A DNA stretch of 64,000 bases, taken from positions 207,060-271,059 of the forward strand of contig NZ_BMNZ01000004.1 of assembly GCF_014646815.1 (NCBI RefSeq). Direction: 5' to 3'. This DNA is from Terrabacter tumescens (GTDB taxonomy: Bacteria > Actinomycetota > Actinomycetes > Actinomycetales > Dermatophilaceae). Shown here piece after piece: positions 1 to 8,093 of the stretch. Both the position numbers and the translations under genes were made by a program. The first letter of the stretch is position 1. Every line of letters starts with the position of its first letter. The notes under the pieces are model-generated. The model was not told where the DNA came from and searched no databases. It was given only the letters and a program-made list of their open reading frames with translations.

Positions 1-1
1 C

Positions 2-328
2 CGGGTCGCCGACGGCTGCTGCGCCCGGATCACGTGGTCCGAGGCCGACCCCGCGATGGTCGACAGCGTCATCGACGCCTTCCGCGACGGCATCATGCCG
101 AAGGTCGAGCAGCTCGAGGGCTTCTGCAGCGCAAGCCTTTTCGTCGACCGAGCTGCCGGGCGGTCCTGCCTCACGGTGACCTACGACTCGCCCGAGGCGA
201 TGATGGCGACGCGCAACGCGGCGATGGGACTGCGGGCCGATCTCGTGCAGCAGACCGGCATGAAGGTCACCGAGATCGGCGAGTTCTCCCTCGCCATCGC
301 GCACCTCGACGTGCCCGAGCTCGTCTGA
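2..328 (+). CDS. ABM-like small protein, 5' end missing
   Basis: The reading frame is open from the first bases of the window to a TGA at 326-328, so the start lies upstream. The 108 visible residues look like a single dimeric alpha-beta barrel of the antibiotic-biosynthesis-monooxygenase (ABM) type: an N-terminal strand, an amphipathic helix (roughly residues 20-36), two strands around ASLFVDRAAG and CLTVTYDS, a second helix and a final strand. Such proteins are small stress or redox enzymes or structural dimers; the sequence does not allow a substrate call. An internal ATG at 56 exists but would remove the first strand. It converges on the LysE gene 30 bases downstream. Family call moderate, function unknown. 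Confidence 0.6.
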   Translation, partial: RVADGCCARITWSEADPAMVDSVIDAFRDGIMPKVEQLEGFCSASLFVDRAAGRSCLTVTYDSPEAMMATRNAAMGLRADLVQQTGMKVTEIGEFSLAIAHLDVPELV

Positions 329-358
329 GCTTCTGAGTCTTTCCAGTCCGTCGCGCTG

Positions 359-976
359 CTAGTGGACGGCGGCGAGCAGCACGCCGACGCCGACGAACAG
401 TCCGCCGAAGACGCGGTTCAGGGTGCGCTGGCCCGACTCTCGCTGGGTCAGCCGCCCGAGCCCGCGTGCCGCCGCGGCGAAGAAGAACCACATGACGATG
501 ACGTCGATGGCGACGATCGTCGCGGCGAGCACGGCGTACTGCGGCAGCAGCGGCTGATCCGGCCGGATGAACTGCGGGGTGAAGGCGAGGAAGAAGACGA
601 CGGCCTTGGGGTTGGTGAGGTTGACGAGCAGGCCCCGGCGGAACATCGACCACGCCGGCTCGCGCTGGAGCTCGTTGACCCGAGTCGCGGCGGCCCTCGA
701 ACGGAACTGGCGCACGCCGAGGTAGACGAGGTAGGCGGCACCGGCATACCGGATGACGTTGAAGAGCACGGGGGAGCCGGCGACGAGCACCCCGACCCCG
801 GCGGCGACGACGACCAGGTGGGTGAGCAGCGCGACCTGCTGGCCGAGGATGCCCCAGATCGAGCGGGACCACCCGGAGCCGAGCGAGGTGGCCATCGTGT
901 TGACCGCCCCGGCGCCGGGCGTGAGGGAGATGAGCGCGCCCGTCGCGACGAGCGTCAGCCACAGGGACCATGACAC
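359..976 (-). CDS. LysE/RhtB-family amino acid exporter
   Basis: This 205-residue polytopic membrane protein has the usual length of LysE/RhtB translocators, which export amino acids or related metabolites using the proton gradient. The family signature is visible near the N-terminus (ALISLTPGAGAVNTM, residues about 14-28). Further hydrophobic segments lie near residues 38-62, 66-86, 112-135, 145-170 and 180-205. The start is taken as GTG at 974-976 (protein MSWSLWLTL); the frame stays open far upstream, but that extension is low-complexity and antisense to the histidine phosphatase gene. Substrate cannot be told from sequence. It is divergent from the cytochrome c biogenesis operon. Confidence 0.8.
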   Translation of the reverse strand: MSWSLWLTLVATGALISLTPGAGAVNTMATSLGSGWSRSIWGILGQQVALLTHLVVVAAGVGVLVAGSPVLFNVIRYAGAAYLVYLGVRQFRSRAAATRVNELQREPAWSMFRRGLLVNLTNPKAVVFFLAFTPQFIRPDQPLLPQYAVLAATIVAIDVIVMWFFFAAAARGLGRLTQRESGQRTLNRVFGGLFVGVGVLLAAVH

Positions 977-1092
977 GTCCCGGAGTGTAGGTCGGGCCGG
1001 CCGGGAGGTGCCGGCCGTTCCACCGACGTCGTCGCACGTCACAGGGGGTGCACAGGCTCGGGTGCGGATTCGGTCCTGAGCACGACGTTTGA

Positions 1093-1098
1093 GAGACT
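1093..1098 (+). promoter_or_regulatory. Candidate -10 of a leaderless transcript for the ccs operon
   Basis: GAGACT (A at position 2, T at position 6 of a -10 box) lies seven bases before the ATG at 1106, so transcription would begin at or next to the start codon. There is no Shine-Dalgarno sequence upstream of that ATG. No convincing -35 is visible. The same geometry recurs at several other operon heads in this window. Confidence 0.35.
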
Positions 1099-1105
1099 GT
1101 CGACC

Positions 1106-1774
1106 ATGGGTGAGAGCACGAGCGGGGCGGCGCCGGGCGCCGACGACCTCACGGTCGTGCACCTCTTGCGGCACGGCGAGGTCCACAACCCCGGGGGCGT
1201 GCTCTACGGCCGCCTCGACGGCTTCCACCTCTCGGAGCTCGGGAACGAGATGGCGCACCTCGTCGCGGCCCACCTCGAGACCAACGACATCACCCACGTC
1301 GTCGCGTCCCCGCTCGACCGGGCTCAGGAGACGGCGGCCCCGATCGCCGCCGACCACGAGGTCTCGATCACCACCGACGTGCGCGTCATCGAGTCCGAGA
1401 ACCAGTTCGAGGGTCGCACGGTCAGCAAGCTCGACCTGCTCCACCCGCGCAACTGGCATCTGTTCACCGACATCACCAAGCCCTCGTGGGGAGAGCCCTA
1501 CGAGCAGATCGCGGTGCGCATGCTCGCGGCCATCGCCGACGCCCGCGACGCGGCGCGCGGTCACGAGGCCGTCGTCGTGAGCCACCAGCTGCCCGTGTGG
1601 ACCGTCCGCAACAAGCTCGAGGGCCGGCGCCTGTGGCACGACCCCCGCAAGCGTGAGTGCACCCTCGCGTCGCTGACCTCCCTGACCTACCACGGTGACG
1701 AGCTCGCCTCCATCACGTACTCCGAGCCGGCCGCCGAGCTGCTCGCCCGGGCGAGCAGGAGCGTGGGCGCCTGA
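1106..1774 (+). CDS. Histidine phosphatase (phosphoglycerate mutase-like), first gene of the cytochrome c operon
   Basis: The 222-residue protein carries the catalytic RHG signature of the histidine phosphatase superfamily (LLRHGEVHNP, residues about 21-30) and the second catalytic histidine in VVVSHQLPVW (about 155-164). These enzymes remove phosphate from small molecules or proteins through a phosphohistidine; the substrate is unknown here. Its stop overlaps the start of the next gene by one base (TGATG), so it is translated with the thiol-disulfide gene. As I recall, mycobacteria place a similar 'phosphoglycerate mutase' gene (Rv0525) at the same spot, suggesting a conserved but unexplained link to cytochrome c maturation. 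Confidence 0.85.
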   Translation: MGESTSGAAPGADDLTVVHLLRHGEVHNPGGVLYGRLDGFHLSELGNEMAHLVAAHLETNDITHVVASPLDRAQETAAPIAADHEVSITTDVRVIESENQFEGRTVSKLDLLHPRNWHLFTDITKPSWGEPYEQIAVRMLAAIADARDAARGHEAVVVSHQLPVWTVRNKLEGRRLWHDPRKRECTLASLTSLTYHGDELASITYSEPAAELLARASRSVGA

Positions 1775-2388
1775 TGGACCACCTCGACCGACGCGCCGTG
1801 CTGCGCTGGGGCGCTGTCGCCATGGCCGGAGGGCTCGTGACGTTCGCGGCGGCTTGCTCGTCAGACCCGAACTCCGTTGCAGACCAGGCACGCTCGGGTG
1901 ACCGCAAGGGCTACGTCGCCGGTGACGGCTCGATCGAGCAGCTGCCCGTGACCGACCGCGGCGAGCCCGTGAAGCTCGAGGGCACGACCCTCGAGGGCAA
2001 GCCCTGGAGCAGCGCCGACCGCGCCGGCACGGTCCTCGTCGTCAACGTCTGGGGCTCCTGGTGCCCGCCGTGCATCAAGGAGACGCCCGACCTGCAGAAG
2101 GCGTGGGAGTCGGTCCAGGCCAAGGGCAAGAAGGTCGAGTTCATCGGCCTCGACAAGCTCGAGGGCCCCGAGACCGGCCTCGCGTTCCAGACCGCCAACA
2201 AGGTGACCTACCCCTCGCTCGCCTACGACGGGGGCGTCCCGATCCTCGCGCTGCAGGGCAAGGCGTCCGCCACACCCACGACCCTCGTCCTCGACCGCGA
2301 GGCCCGCATCGCGGCCCGCGTCTCCGGTCCGGTGTCGACCACGACGCTGCTCGGGCTCATCGACGACGTCCTCGCCGAGAAGGCCTGA
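1774..2388 (+). CDS. resA: TlpA/ResA-like thiol-disulfide oxidoreductase (lipoprotein)
   Basis: This 204-residue protein begins with RR followed by a hydrophobic segment ending in a lipobox-like AAAC (Cys near 28), so it is probably exported and lipid-anchored on the outer face of the membrane. A thioredoxin fold follows, with the active site WGSWCPPC (residues about 92-99) and the cis-proline motif ATPTTLVLD (about 167-175). ResA/CcsX proteins reduce the haem-binding cysteines of apocytochrome c, receiving electrons from CcdA, encoded eight bases downstream. The gene is coupled to the phosphatase upstream (TGATG) and belongs to the System II cytochrome c maturation operon. The symbol is by family and context. 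Confidence 0.88.
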   Translation: MDHLDRRAVLRWGAVAMAGGLVTFAAACSSDPNSVADQARSGDRKGYVAGDGSIEQLPVTDRGEPVKLEGTTLEGKPWSSADRAGTVLVVNVWGSWCPPCIKETPDLQKAWESVQAKGKKVEFIGLDKLEGPETGLAFQTANKVTYPSLAYDGGVPILALQGKASATPTTLVLDREARIAARVSGPVSTTTLLGLIDDVLAEKA

Positions 2389-2395
2389 GGCCGGC

Positions 2396-3139
2396 ATGGG
2401 TACCGAGCTCGCCACCGGGTCGCTCCTCGCGGCGGCGCTCGTCGCGCTCGTCGCCGGCTTCGTCTCGTTCGCCTCGCCGTGCGTGCTGCCCCTCGTGCCG
2501 GGCTTCCTCGGCTACGTCACCGGCCTGTCCGACGTCTCGCTCGAGAAGCGGTCGCGGGGCCGGCTCGTCGTCGGGGCGCTGCTCTTCGTCCTCGGCTTCA
2601 CGGTCGTCTTCCTCGTCGCCGCTGCGGCCGTCTCGGCCGTCGGCCTGGCCTTCCGGGAGCACCAGAGCGCGCTGCTGCGCATCGGTGGGGCGGTCGTCCT
2701 CGTCATGGGCCTGCTCTTCCTCGGCGTCGGCCGGTCGTATGCCGTGCCGGTCAGCTGGCGACCGCGTGCCGGTCTCGCCGGGGCTCCGTTGCTCGGAGCG
2801 GCCTTCGCCGTCGGCTGGTCGCCGTGCATGGGCCCGACCCTCGGGGCGATCCAGGCCATGGCTGCGCCGATCTCGGCGGAGTCCGGCTCGATCGTCCGTG
2901 GCCTGGCGCTCGCCGGGGTCTACTCGATCGGCCTCGGGCTGCCCTTCGTCCTCATGGCCGCCCTCTGGGAGCGCGCCGGCAGGGCGAGCGACTGGCTGCG
3001 CCGGCACCGCCGCGCCCTGCAGAACGTCGGCGGCCTGCTCCTCGTCGCGGTGGGCCTGCTCATGCTGACCGGTGTCTGGGAGGACGTCATCGTCTGGATC
3101 CAGGTGCGCCTCGTCAACGGCTTCCAGGTGGCGATCTGA
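2396..3139 (+). CDS. ccdA: CcdA-type thiol-disulfide transporter
   Basis: This 247-residue protein has about six transmembrane segments and the two conserved Pro-Cys motifs of the CcdA/DsbD-beta family: [12 protein letters not shown] (residues about 25-36) and [11 protein letters not shown] (about 140-150). The two membrane cysteines pass reducing equivalents from cytoplasmic thioredoxin to the extracytoplasmic TlpA/ResA protein encoded just upstream. It ends two bases before resB. Length and motif positions are normal for the family. The symbol rests on motifs and operon context. Confidence 0.92.
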   Translation: MGTELATGSLLAAALVALVAGFVSFASPCVLPLVPGFLGYVTGLSDVSLEKRSRGRLVVGALLFVLGFTVVFLVAAAAVSAVGLAFREHQSALLRIGGAVVLVMGLLFLGVGRSYAVPVSWRPRAGLAGAPLLGAAFAVGWSPCMGPTLGAIQAMAAPISAESGSIVRGLALAGVYSIGLGLPFVLMAALWERAGRASDWLRRHRRALQNVGGLLLVAVGLLMLTGVWEDVIVWIQVRLVNGFQVAI

Positions 3140-3140
3140 C

Positions 3141-4901
3141 ATGAGCACCGACACCGGCCCCACGACCGACAGGGCTCCCGACGGCTCGGTTCCCGGCGGC
3201 AAGGCCACGGCGGGCACCACGGACGCCCGCGGCATACGCAAGGGGATGCGACCCGAGCGGCAGGAGCCGACCCTGCCGACCCTCGGGGCCCTCGGCATGC
3301 TCCGGTGGGGCTGGCGCCAGCTGACGAGCATGCGCACCGCGCTCTTCCTGCTGCTGCTCCTGTCGATCGCGGCCGTGCCGGGCTCGATCTTCCCGCAGCG
3401 CAACATCGACGCCGGCCGGGTCGCCGACTACATCGCCCAGAACCCGACGAGCTCGCCGTGGCTCGACCGGCTCGGCTTCTTCGACGTCTACGCCTCGCCG
3501 TGGTTCTCGGCGATCTACCTGCTGCTCTTCGTCTCGCTCGTCGGCTGCATCGTGCCGCGCACCAAGGTGCACCTGCAGGCACTGCGCTCCACCCCGCCGC
3601 GGGCACCCGCACGGCTCAAGCGGCTCGACGAGCACACCGAGCTCACGACGACCCTCCCGCCCGAGGAGGCCCTCGAGGCGGCGCGAGCGGTCCTGAAGCG
3701 CAAGCGTTTCCGGCTGCACTCGCACGACGGCACGAGCGTGTCGGCCGAGTCCGGCTACCTCCGCGAGACCGGCAACCTGCTCTTCCACCTGGCCCTGACC
3801 GGCATCATCATCGGCATGGCCGTCGGGCACCTGTTCGGCTGGCGCGGTGACATCATCCTCGCCGAGGGCGACAAGTTCGCCTCGTCGGCCGGCACCTACA
3901 ACACCATCTCGCCCGGCCCGTGGGTCGACACCGAGACGCTGCCGCCCTTCGTCCTGTCGCTCGACAAGCTCCACGTCGAGTTCAACGAGACGCCCGGCCG
4001 CGACTTCGGCAAGCCGCGCCTCTTCGACGCGCAGACGACGCTCCAGAGCTCGCCCGGCGCGCCCAAGACCGACGAGAACGTCTCGGTCAACCACCCGATC
4101 ACCGTCGACGGCGCCGACATCTTCCTGCTCGGCAACGGCTACACGCCCGTCATCACGGTGCGGGACGCCAAGGGCAACGTGCTCTACCGCGAGGCCACCC
4201 CGTTCCTCCCGCAGGACCCGAACTACCGGTCCGTCGGCGTCATCAAGGTGCCGTCGGCCTCGCCGAAGCAGCTGGGCTTCACCGGCTTCTTCCTGCCCAC
4301 GGCCGAGCCGACCTTCACCAACGGCCCGGTGTCGCTCTTCCCGGATGCGAACAACCCGGAGATCGCGATGTCGCTGTGGGAGGGCAACCTCTTCCCGGGC
4401 GGCGCCCCGCAGTCGGTCTACACGCTCAACACCGAGCAGATGAAGCAGGTGCTGCAGTCCAACGGCTCGCCGGCCCTCTTCCGGCTCAAGCCCGGCCAGA
4501 CCAAGGAGCTGCCCGGCGGCCGCGGCTCGATCACCTTCGACAGCGTCAAGCGCTTCGCCGGCCTGTCGGTGCGCACCGACCCCGGCGCCCCGATCAGCCT
4601 CGTCAGCGCGATCCTCGCCACGCTCGGCCTCATCCTCGGCCTCACCATCAAGCGCCGCCGCGTCTTCGTGCGGGTGCGCCCCGCGACCGCAGCCGACGGC
4701 CCGCCGGGTGACACCGGTCACGGCGCCGGCAGCACCCTGGACAGCACCCTTGACAGCCCTCCCGGCGCCGACGGGCGACCGGCTACCGTGGTCACCATCG
4801 GTGGCCTCTCGAAGGACTCCGACCCCGGCCTCGCCGCGATCGTCACCGCGATCACGACCGGCGTGACCGACCGCCTTGCAGAACGGACCGACCGCTCGTG
4901 A
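3141..4901 (+). CDS. resB: ResB cytochrome c biogenesis protein
   Basis: The protein has 586 residues counting from the ATG at 3141, which directly follows the ccdA stop; the open frame extends upstream into ccdA, but that part is not protein-like. After a roughly 55-residue soluble N-terminus there are membrane segments near residues 65-85 and 115-140, then one near 205-230 (LFHLALTGIIIGMAVGHLFG), a large extracytoplasmic domain, and a last segment near 485-505 (LVSAILATLGLILGLTIKRR). This is the ResB/Ccs1 plan. ResB pairs with CcsB to carry haem across the membrane and attach it to apocytochrome c. It overlaps ccsB by four bases (GTGA). The C-terminal tail is disordered. Confidence 0.9.
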   Translation: MSTDTGPTTDRAPDGSVPGGKATAGTTDARGIRKGMRPERQEPTLPTLGALGMLRWGWRQLTSMRTALFLLLLLSIAAVPGSIFPQRNIDAGRVADYIAQNPTSSPWLDRLGFFDVYASPWFSAIYLLLFVSLVGCIVPRTKVHLQALRSTPPRAPARLKRLDEHTELTTTLPPEEALEAARAVLKRKRFRLHSHDGTSVSAESGYLRETGNLLFHLALTGIIIGMAVGHLFGWRGDIILAEGDKFASSAGTYNTISPGPWVDTETLPPFVLSLDKLHVEFNETPGRDFGKPRLFDAQTTLQSSPGAPKTDENVSVNHPITVDGADIFLLGNGYTPVITVRDAKGNVLYREATPFLPQDPNYRSVGVIKVPSASPKQLGFTGFFLPTAEPTFTNGPVSLFPDANNPEIAMSLWEGNLFPGGAPQSVYTLNTEQMKQVLQSNGSPALFRLKPGQTKELPGGRGSITFDSVKRFAGLSVRTDPGAPISLVSAILATLGLILGLTIKRRRVFVRVRPATAADGPPGDTGHGAGSTLDSTLDSPPGADGRPATVVTIGGLSKDSDPGLAAIVTAITTGVTDRLAERTDRS

Positions 4902-5896
4902 ACCTCGCAGCCAACGCCAACGCCGCGCTCTACGCGTCGATGATCGTCTACACGCTCGCCATGCTCGCCTTCACGTGGCACCTGGCGGCGCGCGCCCCCA
5001 AGGTGGCCGACTCCAAGCAGGTGGCCGACGTCGCCGCGACCGAGCGCGAGAGCGTCCTCGTCGGCGCCGGCGCGCCCTCGACGACCGAGCGCCGCCCGTC
5101 CATGCCGTACGCCGCCGGGCCCGGGTTCGAGGAGAGCCTCAAGAGCCGCCAGCGCGGCAGCATCGCGCTGATGCTGACCTACCTCGCGTCCGCGCTCCTC
5201 GTGGCGTCGGTCCTCATGCGAGGCCTCGCCGTCGGCCGGCCGCCGTGGGGCAACATGTTCGAGTTCGCGACCGCAGCGGCGGCTGCGGTGGGCGCTGCCT
5301 ACAGCGTGCTCGCCAAGCGCAACAACTGGCAGTGGCTCGGCGTCTTCATCGTCACGCCGATCCTGCTCGTGCTCGGCCTCGCGCTCACCGTCCTCTACAC
5401 CGAGGCCGGAGAGCTCATGCCGGCCCTGAAGTCCTACTGGCTGGGCATCCACGTCTCGGTCGCCTTCCTCGCGGTCGCCTTCTTCACCCTGGCGTTCGCG
5501 GTGGGTCTGCTCTATCTCGTGCGGCTGCGCCGCGAGGAGAAGCCGCCGGCCAAGCCCAGCTTCATCGAGTCGCTGCCGACGTCCGCCTCGCTCGAGCGCA
5601 CCGCCTACAGCCTCAACATGGTCGCCTTCATCCTCTGGACGTTCACGCTCATCGCCGGAGCCATCTGGGCCAAGCAGGCCTGGGGCGCCTACTGGCAGTG
5701 GGACCCCAAGGAGGTCTGGACCTTCGTCATCTGGACGGTCTACGCCGCCTACATGCACAGCCGCGCCACGGCGGGCGTCGACCACCGCCGGTCGATGTAC
5801 ATCGCGCTGGCCGGCTACGTCGCCGTCATCATCAACTTCACGCTGGTCAACCTCGTCTCGACCTTCGTGGGCATGCACAACTACTCGGGGATGTGA
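4898..5896 (+). CDS. ccsB: CcsB/CcsA haem transport protein for cytochrome c maturation
   Basis: This 332-residue polytopic membrane protein contains the tryptophan-rich haem-binding WWD-type motif WGAYWQWDPKEVWTF (residues about 263-277) of CcsA/CcmC-family proteins. Conserved histidines are seen in the late membrane segments (HVSVAF and HSRAT). With ResB it forms the cytochrome c synthetase that exports haem and ligates it to CXXCH motifs. The GTG start overlaps the resB stop (GTGA). A hydrophilic stretch near residues 32-80 is less conserved. The operon continues into the DUF4229 gene with a further GTGA overlap. Confidence 0.92.
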   Translation: MNLAANANAALYASMIVYTLAMLAFTWHLAARAPKVADSKQVADVAATERESVLVGAGAPSTTERRPSMPYAAGPGFEESLKSRQRGSIALMLTYLASALLVASVLMRGLAVGRPPWGNMFEFATAAAAAVGAAYSVLAKRNNWQWLGVFIVTPILLVLGLALTVLYTEAGELMPALKSYWLGIHVSVAFLAVAFFTLAFAVGLLYLVRLRREEKPPAKPSFIESLPTSASLERTAYSLNMVAFILWTFTLIAGAIWAKQAWGAYWQWDPKEVWTFVIWTVYAAYMHSRATAGVDHRRSMYIALAGYVAVIINFTLVNLVSTFVGMHNYSGM

Positions 5897-6222
5897 CCGT
5901 GGTCCGCTACTCGCTCCTGCGGATCCTGATCTTCTTCGGGTTCCTCTTCCTCTTCTGGCTCATCGGGCTGCGCGACAACCCGGTGCTCCTGCTCGGCGCG
6001 TCGGCCATCGCGTCGGCCGCGGCCTCCTACATCCTGCTGCGCGGCATGCGCGACGAGATCACGGCCAAGCTCGTCGACCGCCACGAGGCCAAGCTCGAGG
6101 CCAAGCAGCAGGTCGACCCGACGAGCGACGAGTTCGCCGAGGACGCCGAGGACGAGCGCCCCGTGCATGACGCCGACGCCACGGGTGCCGCGGCCGAGGA
6201 CCCCCGCAACGCCGACCGCTGA
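5893..6222 (+). CDS. Small membrane protein, DUF4229-like
   Basis: This 109-residue protein starts at a GTG that overlaps the ccsB stop (GTGA). It has two transmembrane helices (about residues 6-25 and 30-50) followed by a charged, probably coiled or disordered tail rich in Glu, Asp and Ala. It resembles the actinobacterial DUF4229 family, often found next to ccsB. Function is unknown; a helper role in cytochrome c maturation is a guess from the coupling. It is the last gene before the repeat island. Confidence 0.75.
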   Translation: MTVVRYSLLRILIFFGFLFLFWLIGLRDNPVLLLGASAIASAAASYILLRGMRDEITAKLVDRHEAKLEAKQQVDPTSDEFAEDAEDERPVHDADATGAAAEDPRNADR

Positions 6223-6230
6223 GCTTCCAC

Positions 6231-6290
6231 GTCGAGTGGCCTCGTCGTCACTCCAGCCCCACCCTGGGGTGGTACGCATGTGGCCGGGTT
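6231..6290. repeat. Type A palindromic repeat, truncated
   Basis: It starts with GTCGAGTGGCCTC, the same left arm as the complete element at 7938-8006 read on the other strand, and shares the adjoining GTCGTCACTCC and the TGGTACGC core word. The right arm is missing: the copy runs straight into the first type B repeat at 6293. Confidence 0.6.
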
Positions 6291-6292
6291 AG

Positions 6293-6360
6293 TCGAGTGA
6301 GCGCTGCGTCCCTGGTGTCCCACGCGCGGGTGGTACGCGTGGGGCTGGGCGCTCACTCGA
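6293..6360. repeat. Type B palindromic repeat, copy 1 (68 bp)
   Basis: Perfect 12-base terminal inverted repeats TCGAGTGAGCGC and GCGCTCACTCGA bound a 68 bp unit with an inner near-palindrome (CCCACGCG against CGCGTGGG). The 6223-6683 gap holds three such units and no recognisable gene. Confidence 0.85.
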
Positions 6361-6389
6361 TCGTCCGACGAGGGCTGCTCGTGTCTTCG

Positions 6390-6457
6390 TCGAGTGAGCG
6401 CTGCGTCCCTGGTGTCCCACGCGCGGGTGGTGCCCGTGGGGCTGGGCGCTCACTCGA
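6390..6457. repeat. Type B palindromic repeat, copy 2 (68 bp)
   Basis: It has the same length and arms as copy 1, with only a few core changes. A run of five T residues (6461-6465) follows on the plus strand, so this copy could act as a terminator for the cytochrome c operon. Confidence 0.85.
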
Positions 6458-6494
6458 CTGTTTTTGGTCGGCGGCCGGTCCGCGCCCCACGCCG

Positions 6495-6562
6495 TCGAGT
6501 GAGCGCTGCGTGTCTCGTGTCCCACGAGTGGGTAGTGCGCGTGGGGCTGGGCGCTCACTCGA
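6495..6562. repeat. Type B palindromic repeat, copy 3 (68 bp)
   Basis: The arms are identical to copies 1 and 2 and the length is again 68 bp; the core is more diverged (CCCACGAGTGGG). The remaining 6563-6683 shows no gene and no clear promoter. Confidence 0.85.
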
Positions 6563-6683
6563 CGGGAGGGGAGTGGGTGCGGATGGGTCTGGGTGAGGCC
6601 CGGGGAGCGGGCGGGACGGCATACGTCCACCCGGCCTGAGGGATTCGGCTGACGGGGCCGGGCAGGGGTGCCACCGTGGACGG

Positions 6684-7913
6684 GTGGCCGAGGAGATCGA
6701 CGTCGTCGTCGTCGGGGCCGGCCAGGCCGGTCTCGCGACGAGCCACGAGCTCGAGCAGCGCGGCGTCGAGCACGTCGTCCTCGAGGCCGACGTGCCGGGA
6801 TCGGCGTGGCTTCGCCGGTGGGACAGCTTCACCCTCGTCGGGCAGAACCACACCGTGCGACTTCCGGGAGCGCCGTATGCCGGGGGCGACCCGCAGGGCT
6901 TCATGGGGCGCACCGAGATCGCAGGGCACCTCGACGCCTGGGCCGGCCGGCTGCGCGCCCCGGTGCGTTCCGGCTGCCCCGTGCGCCGGCTGCAGGCGCG
7001 TGACGGCGGCGGGTTCACGCTCGAGACCGACTCGGGCACCGTCGTCAGCCGTGTCGTCGTCCTCTCGACCGGGGCCTACCAGCGCCCACACCGGCCACCC
7101 GCGGCCGCGAGCCTGCCCGCGGGGCTCCCGGTCGTCGACCTCACCGGCTACCGCAACCCCGGCTCCCTGCCGGACGGGCCGGTCCTCGTCGTCGGCAGCG
7201 GCCAGAGCGCCTGCCAGGTCGCCGAGGAGCTCGTGCTCGCCGGGCGTGAGGTCGTCATGGCGTGCGGGCGTGCGCCGTGGTTCCCGCGACGTGCTGGTGA
7301 CCGTGACGTCTTCGAGTGGCTGCTCGACTCGCCGTTCTTCGACCAGCGCGTCGAGGACCTGCCGACGGAGGCCGCGCGGCTCGGGGCCAACCCGCAGCTG
7401 AGCGGCGCCGCCGGCGGGCACGACCTCAACTACCGCACGCTCGCCGCCCTCGGGGTGCGGCTCGGCGGCCACCTCGTCGGGGCCGACGACGGGGTCGTAC
7501 GCCTTGCGCCCGACCTCGAGGCATCGGTCGCCGCCGGCGACGACGGCTACCGGCTCCTCCGTGGCCTCGTCCTCGGCGTCTGTGCCCGGCAGGGCGTCGA
7601 GCCTCCCGACCTGCCCGACCCGGCGCCACTCGGTCGGCCCGGAGTCGAGTCCGTGCCGGTGCGCGAGCTCGGGTCGGTGCTCGTGGCCGCGGGCTTCCGG
7701 CCCGACTACACGTCATGGGTTCAGATCCCGGGCCTCGTCGACGGACAGGGCTTCCCGGTGCACGACGACGGCGAGAGCGTGGTGGCGCCGGACCTGCACT
7801 TCGTCGGGGTCCACTACCTGCGGCGCCGCTCCTCGGCGCTGCTCTTCGGAGTCGGGGCCGACGCCGCCGTCACCGCGACCCGCATCGCCAACCGCCTGGG
7901 CATGCCGGCCTGA
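6684..7913 (+). CDS. FAD/NAD(P)-dependent flavin monooxygenase-like oxidoreductase
   Basis: This 409-residue protein shows two Rossmann dinucleotide motifs: FAD-binding VVVVGAGQAGLATS (residues about 6-19) and NAD(P)-binding VLVVGSGQSACQVAEEL (about 170-186). That is the layout of flavin-containing monooxygenases of the CzcO/TrkA-like group, which oxygenate N, S or carbonyl groups of small molecules. The substrate cannot be inferred. The start is GTG at 6684; no strong ribosome site is visible. The gene stands alone, with palindromic repeats on both sides (6231-6562 and 7938-8006), a setting that fits an accessory gene. Confidence 0.8.
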   Translation: MAEEIDVVVVGAGQAGLATSHELEQRGVEHVVLEADVPGSAWLRRWDSFTLVGQNHTVRLPGAPYAGGDPQGFMGRTEIAGHLDAWAGRLRAPVRSGCPVRRLQARDGGGFTLETDSGTVVSRVVVLSTGAYQRPHRPPAAASLPAGLPVVDLTGYRNPGSLPDGPVLVVGSGQSACQVAEELVLAGREVVMACGRAPWFPRRAGDRDVFEWLLDSPFFDQRVEDLPTEAARLGANPQLSGAAGGHDLNYRTLAALGVRLGGHLVGADDGVVRLAPDLEASVAAGDDGYRLLRGLVLGVCARQGVEPPDLPDPAPLGRPGVESVPVRELGSVLVAAGFRPDYTSWVQIPGLVDGQGFPVHDDGESVVAPDLHFVGVHYLRRRSSALLFGVGADAAVTATRIANRLGMPA

Positions 7914-7937
7914 GACACCACTCGCCCGGAGATCCCC

Positions 7938-8006
7938 GTCGAGTGGCCTCCCGGCCCCACGCGTACCAGCTCTGGTGTGACCGGAGTGACGACGAGGCCA
8001 CTCGAC
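7938..8006. repeat. Type A palindromic repeat, complete copy (69 bp)
   Basis: Perfect 13-base arms GTCGAGTGGCCTC and GAGGCCACTCGAC enclose a 43-base core. It sits between the convergent stops of the flavin monooxygenase and menA and could serve both as a terminator hairpin. Confidence 0.8.
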
Positions 8007-8013
8007 TCCGGGG

Positions 8014-8032
8014 GACAGCCGGGCAGGCTGTC
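8014..8032 (-). terminator. Hairpin downstream of menA
   Basis: GACAGCC, a five-base loop GGGCA, then GGCTGTC form a perfect 7 bp stem about 60 bases past the menA stop. There is no U tract. Tandem AGGTCCTGC-like words (8037-8080) lie between it and the menA stop. Confidence 0.4.
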
Positions 8033-8093
8033 AGCAGGTCCTGCAGGTCCCCGCATGCCGAGGAGGTCCCGCAGGTCGAGCAAGCCGAGGAGG

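Noticed and set aside
359..1891. A 510-codon minus-strand frame spanning the LysE and histidine phosphatase genes
   Set aside because: Only its 3' part codes for LysE; the upstream part is Arg/Gly/Val/Asp-rich and antisense to a well-supported phosphatase.
6293..6562. A CRISPR array
   Set aside because: Units are 68 bp palindromes with 29 and 37 bp spacers, only three copies, no cas genes; this fits interspersed palindromic repeats instead.
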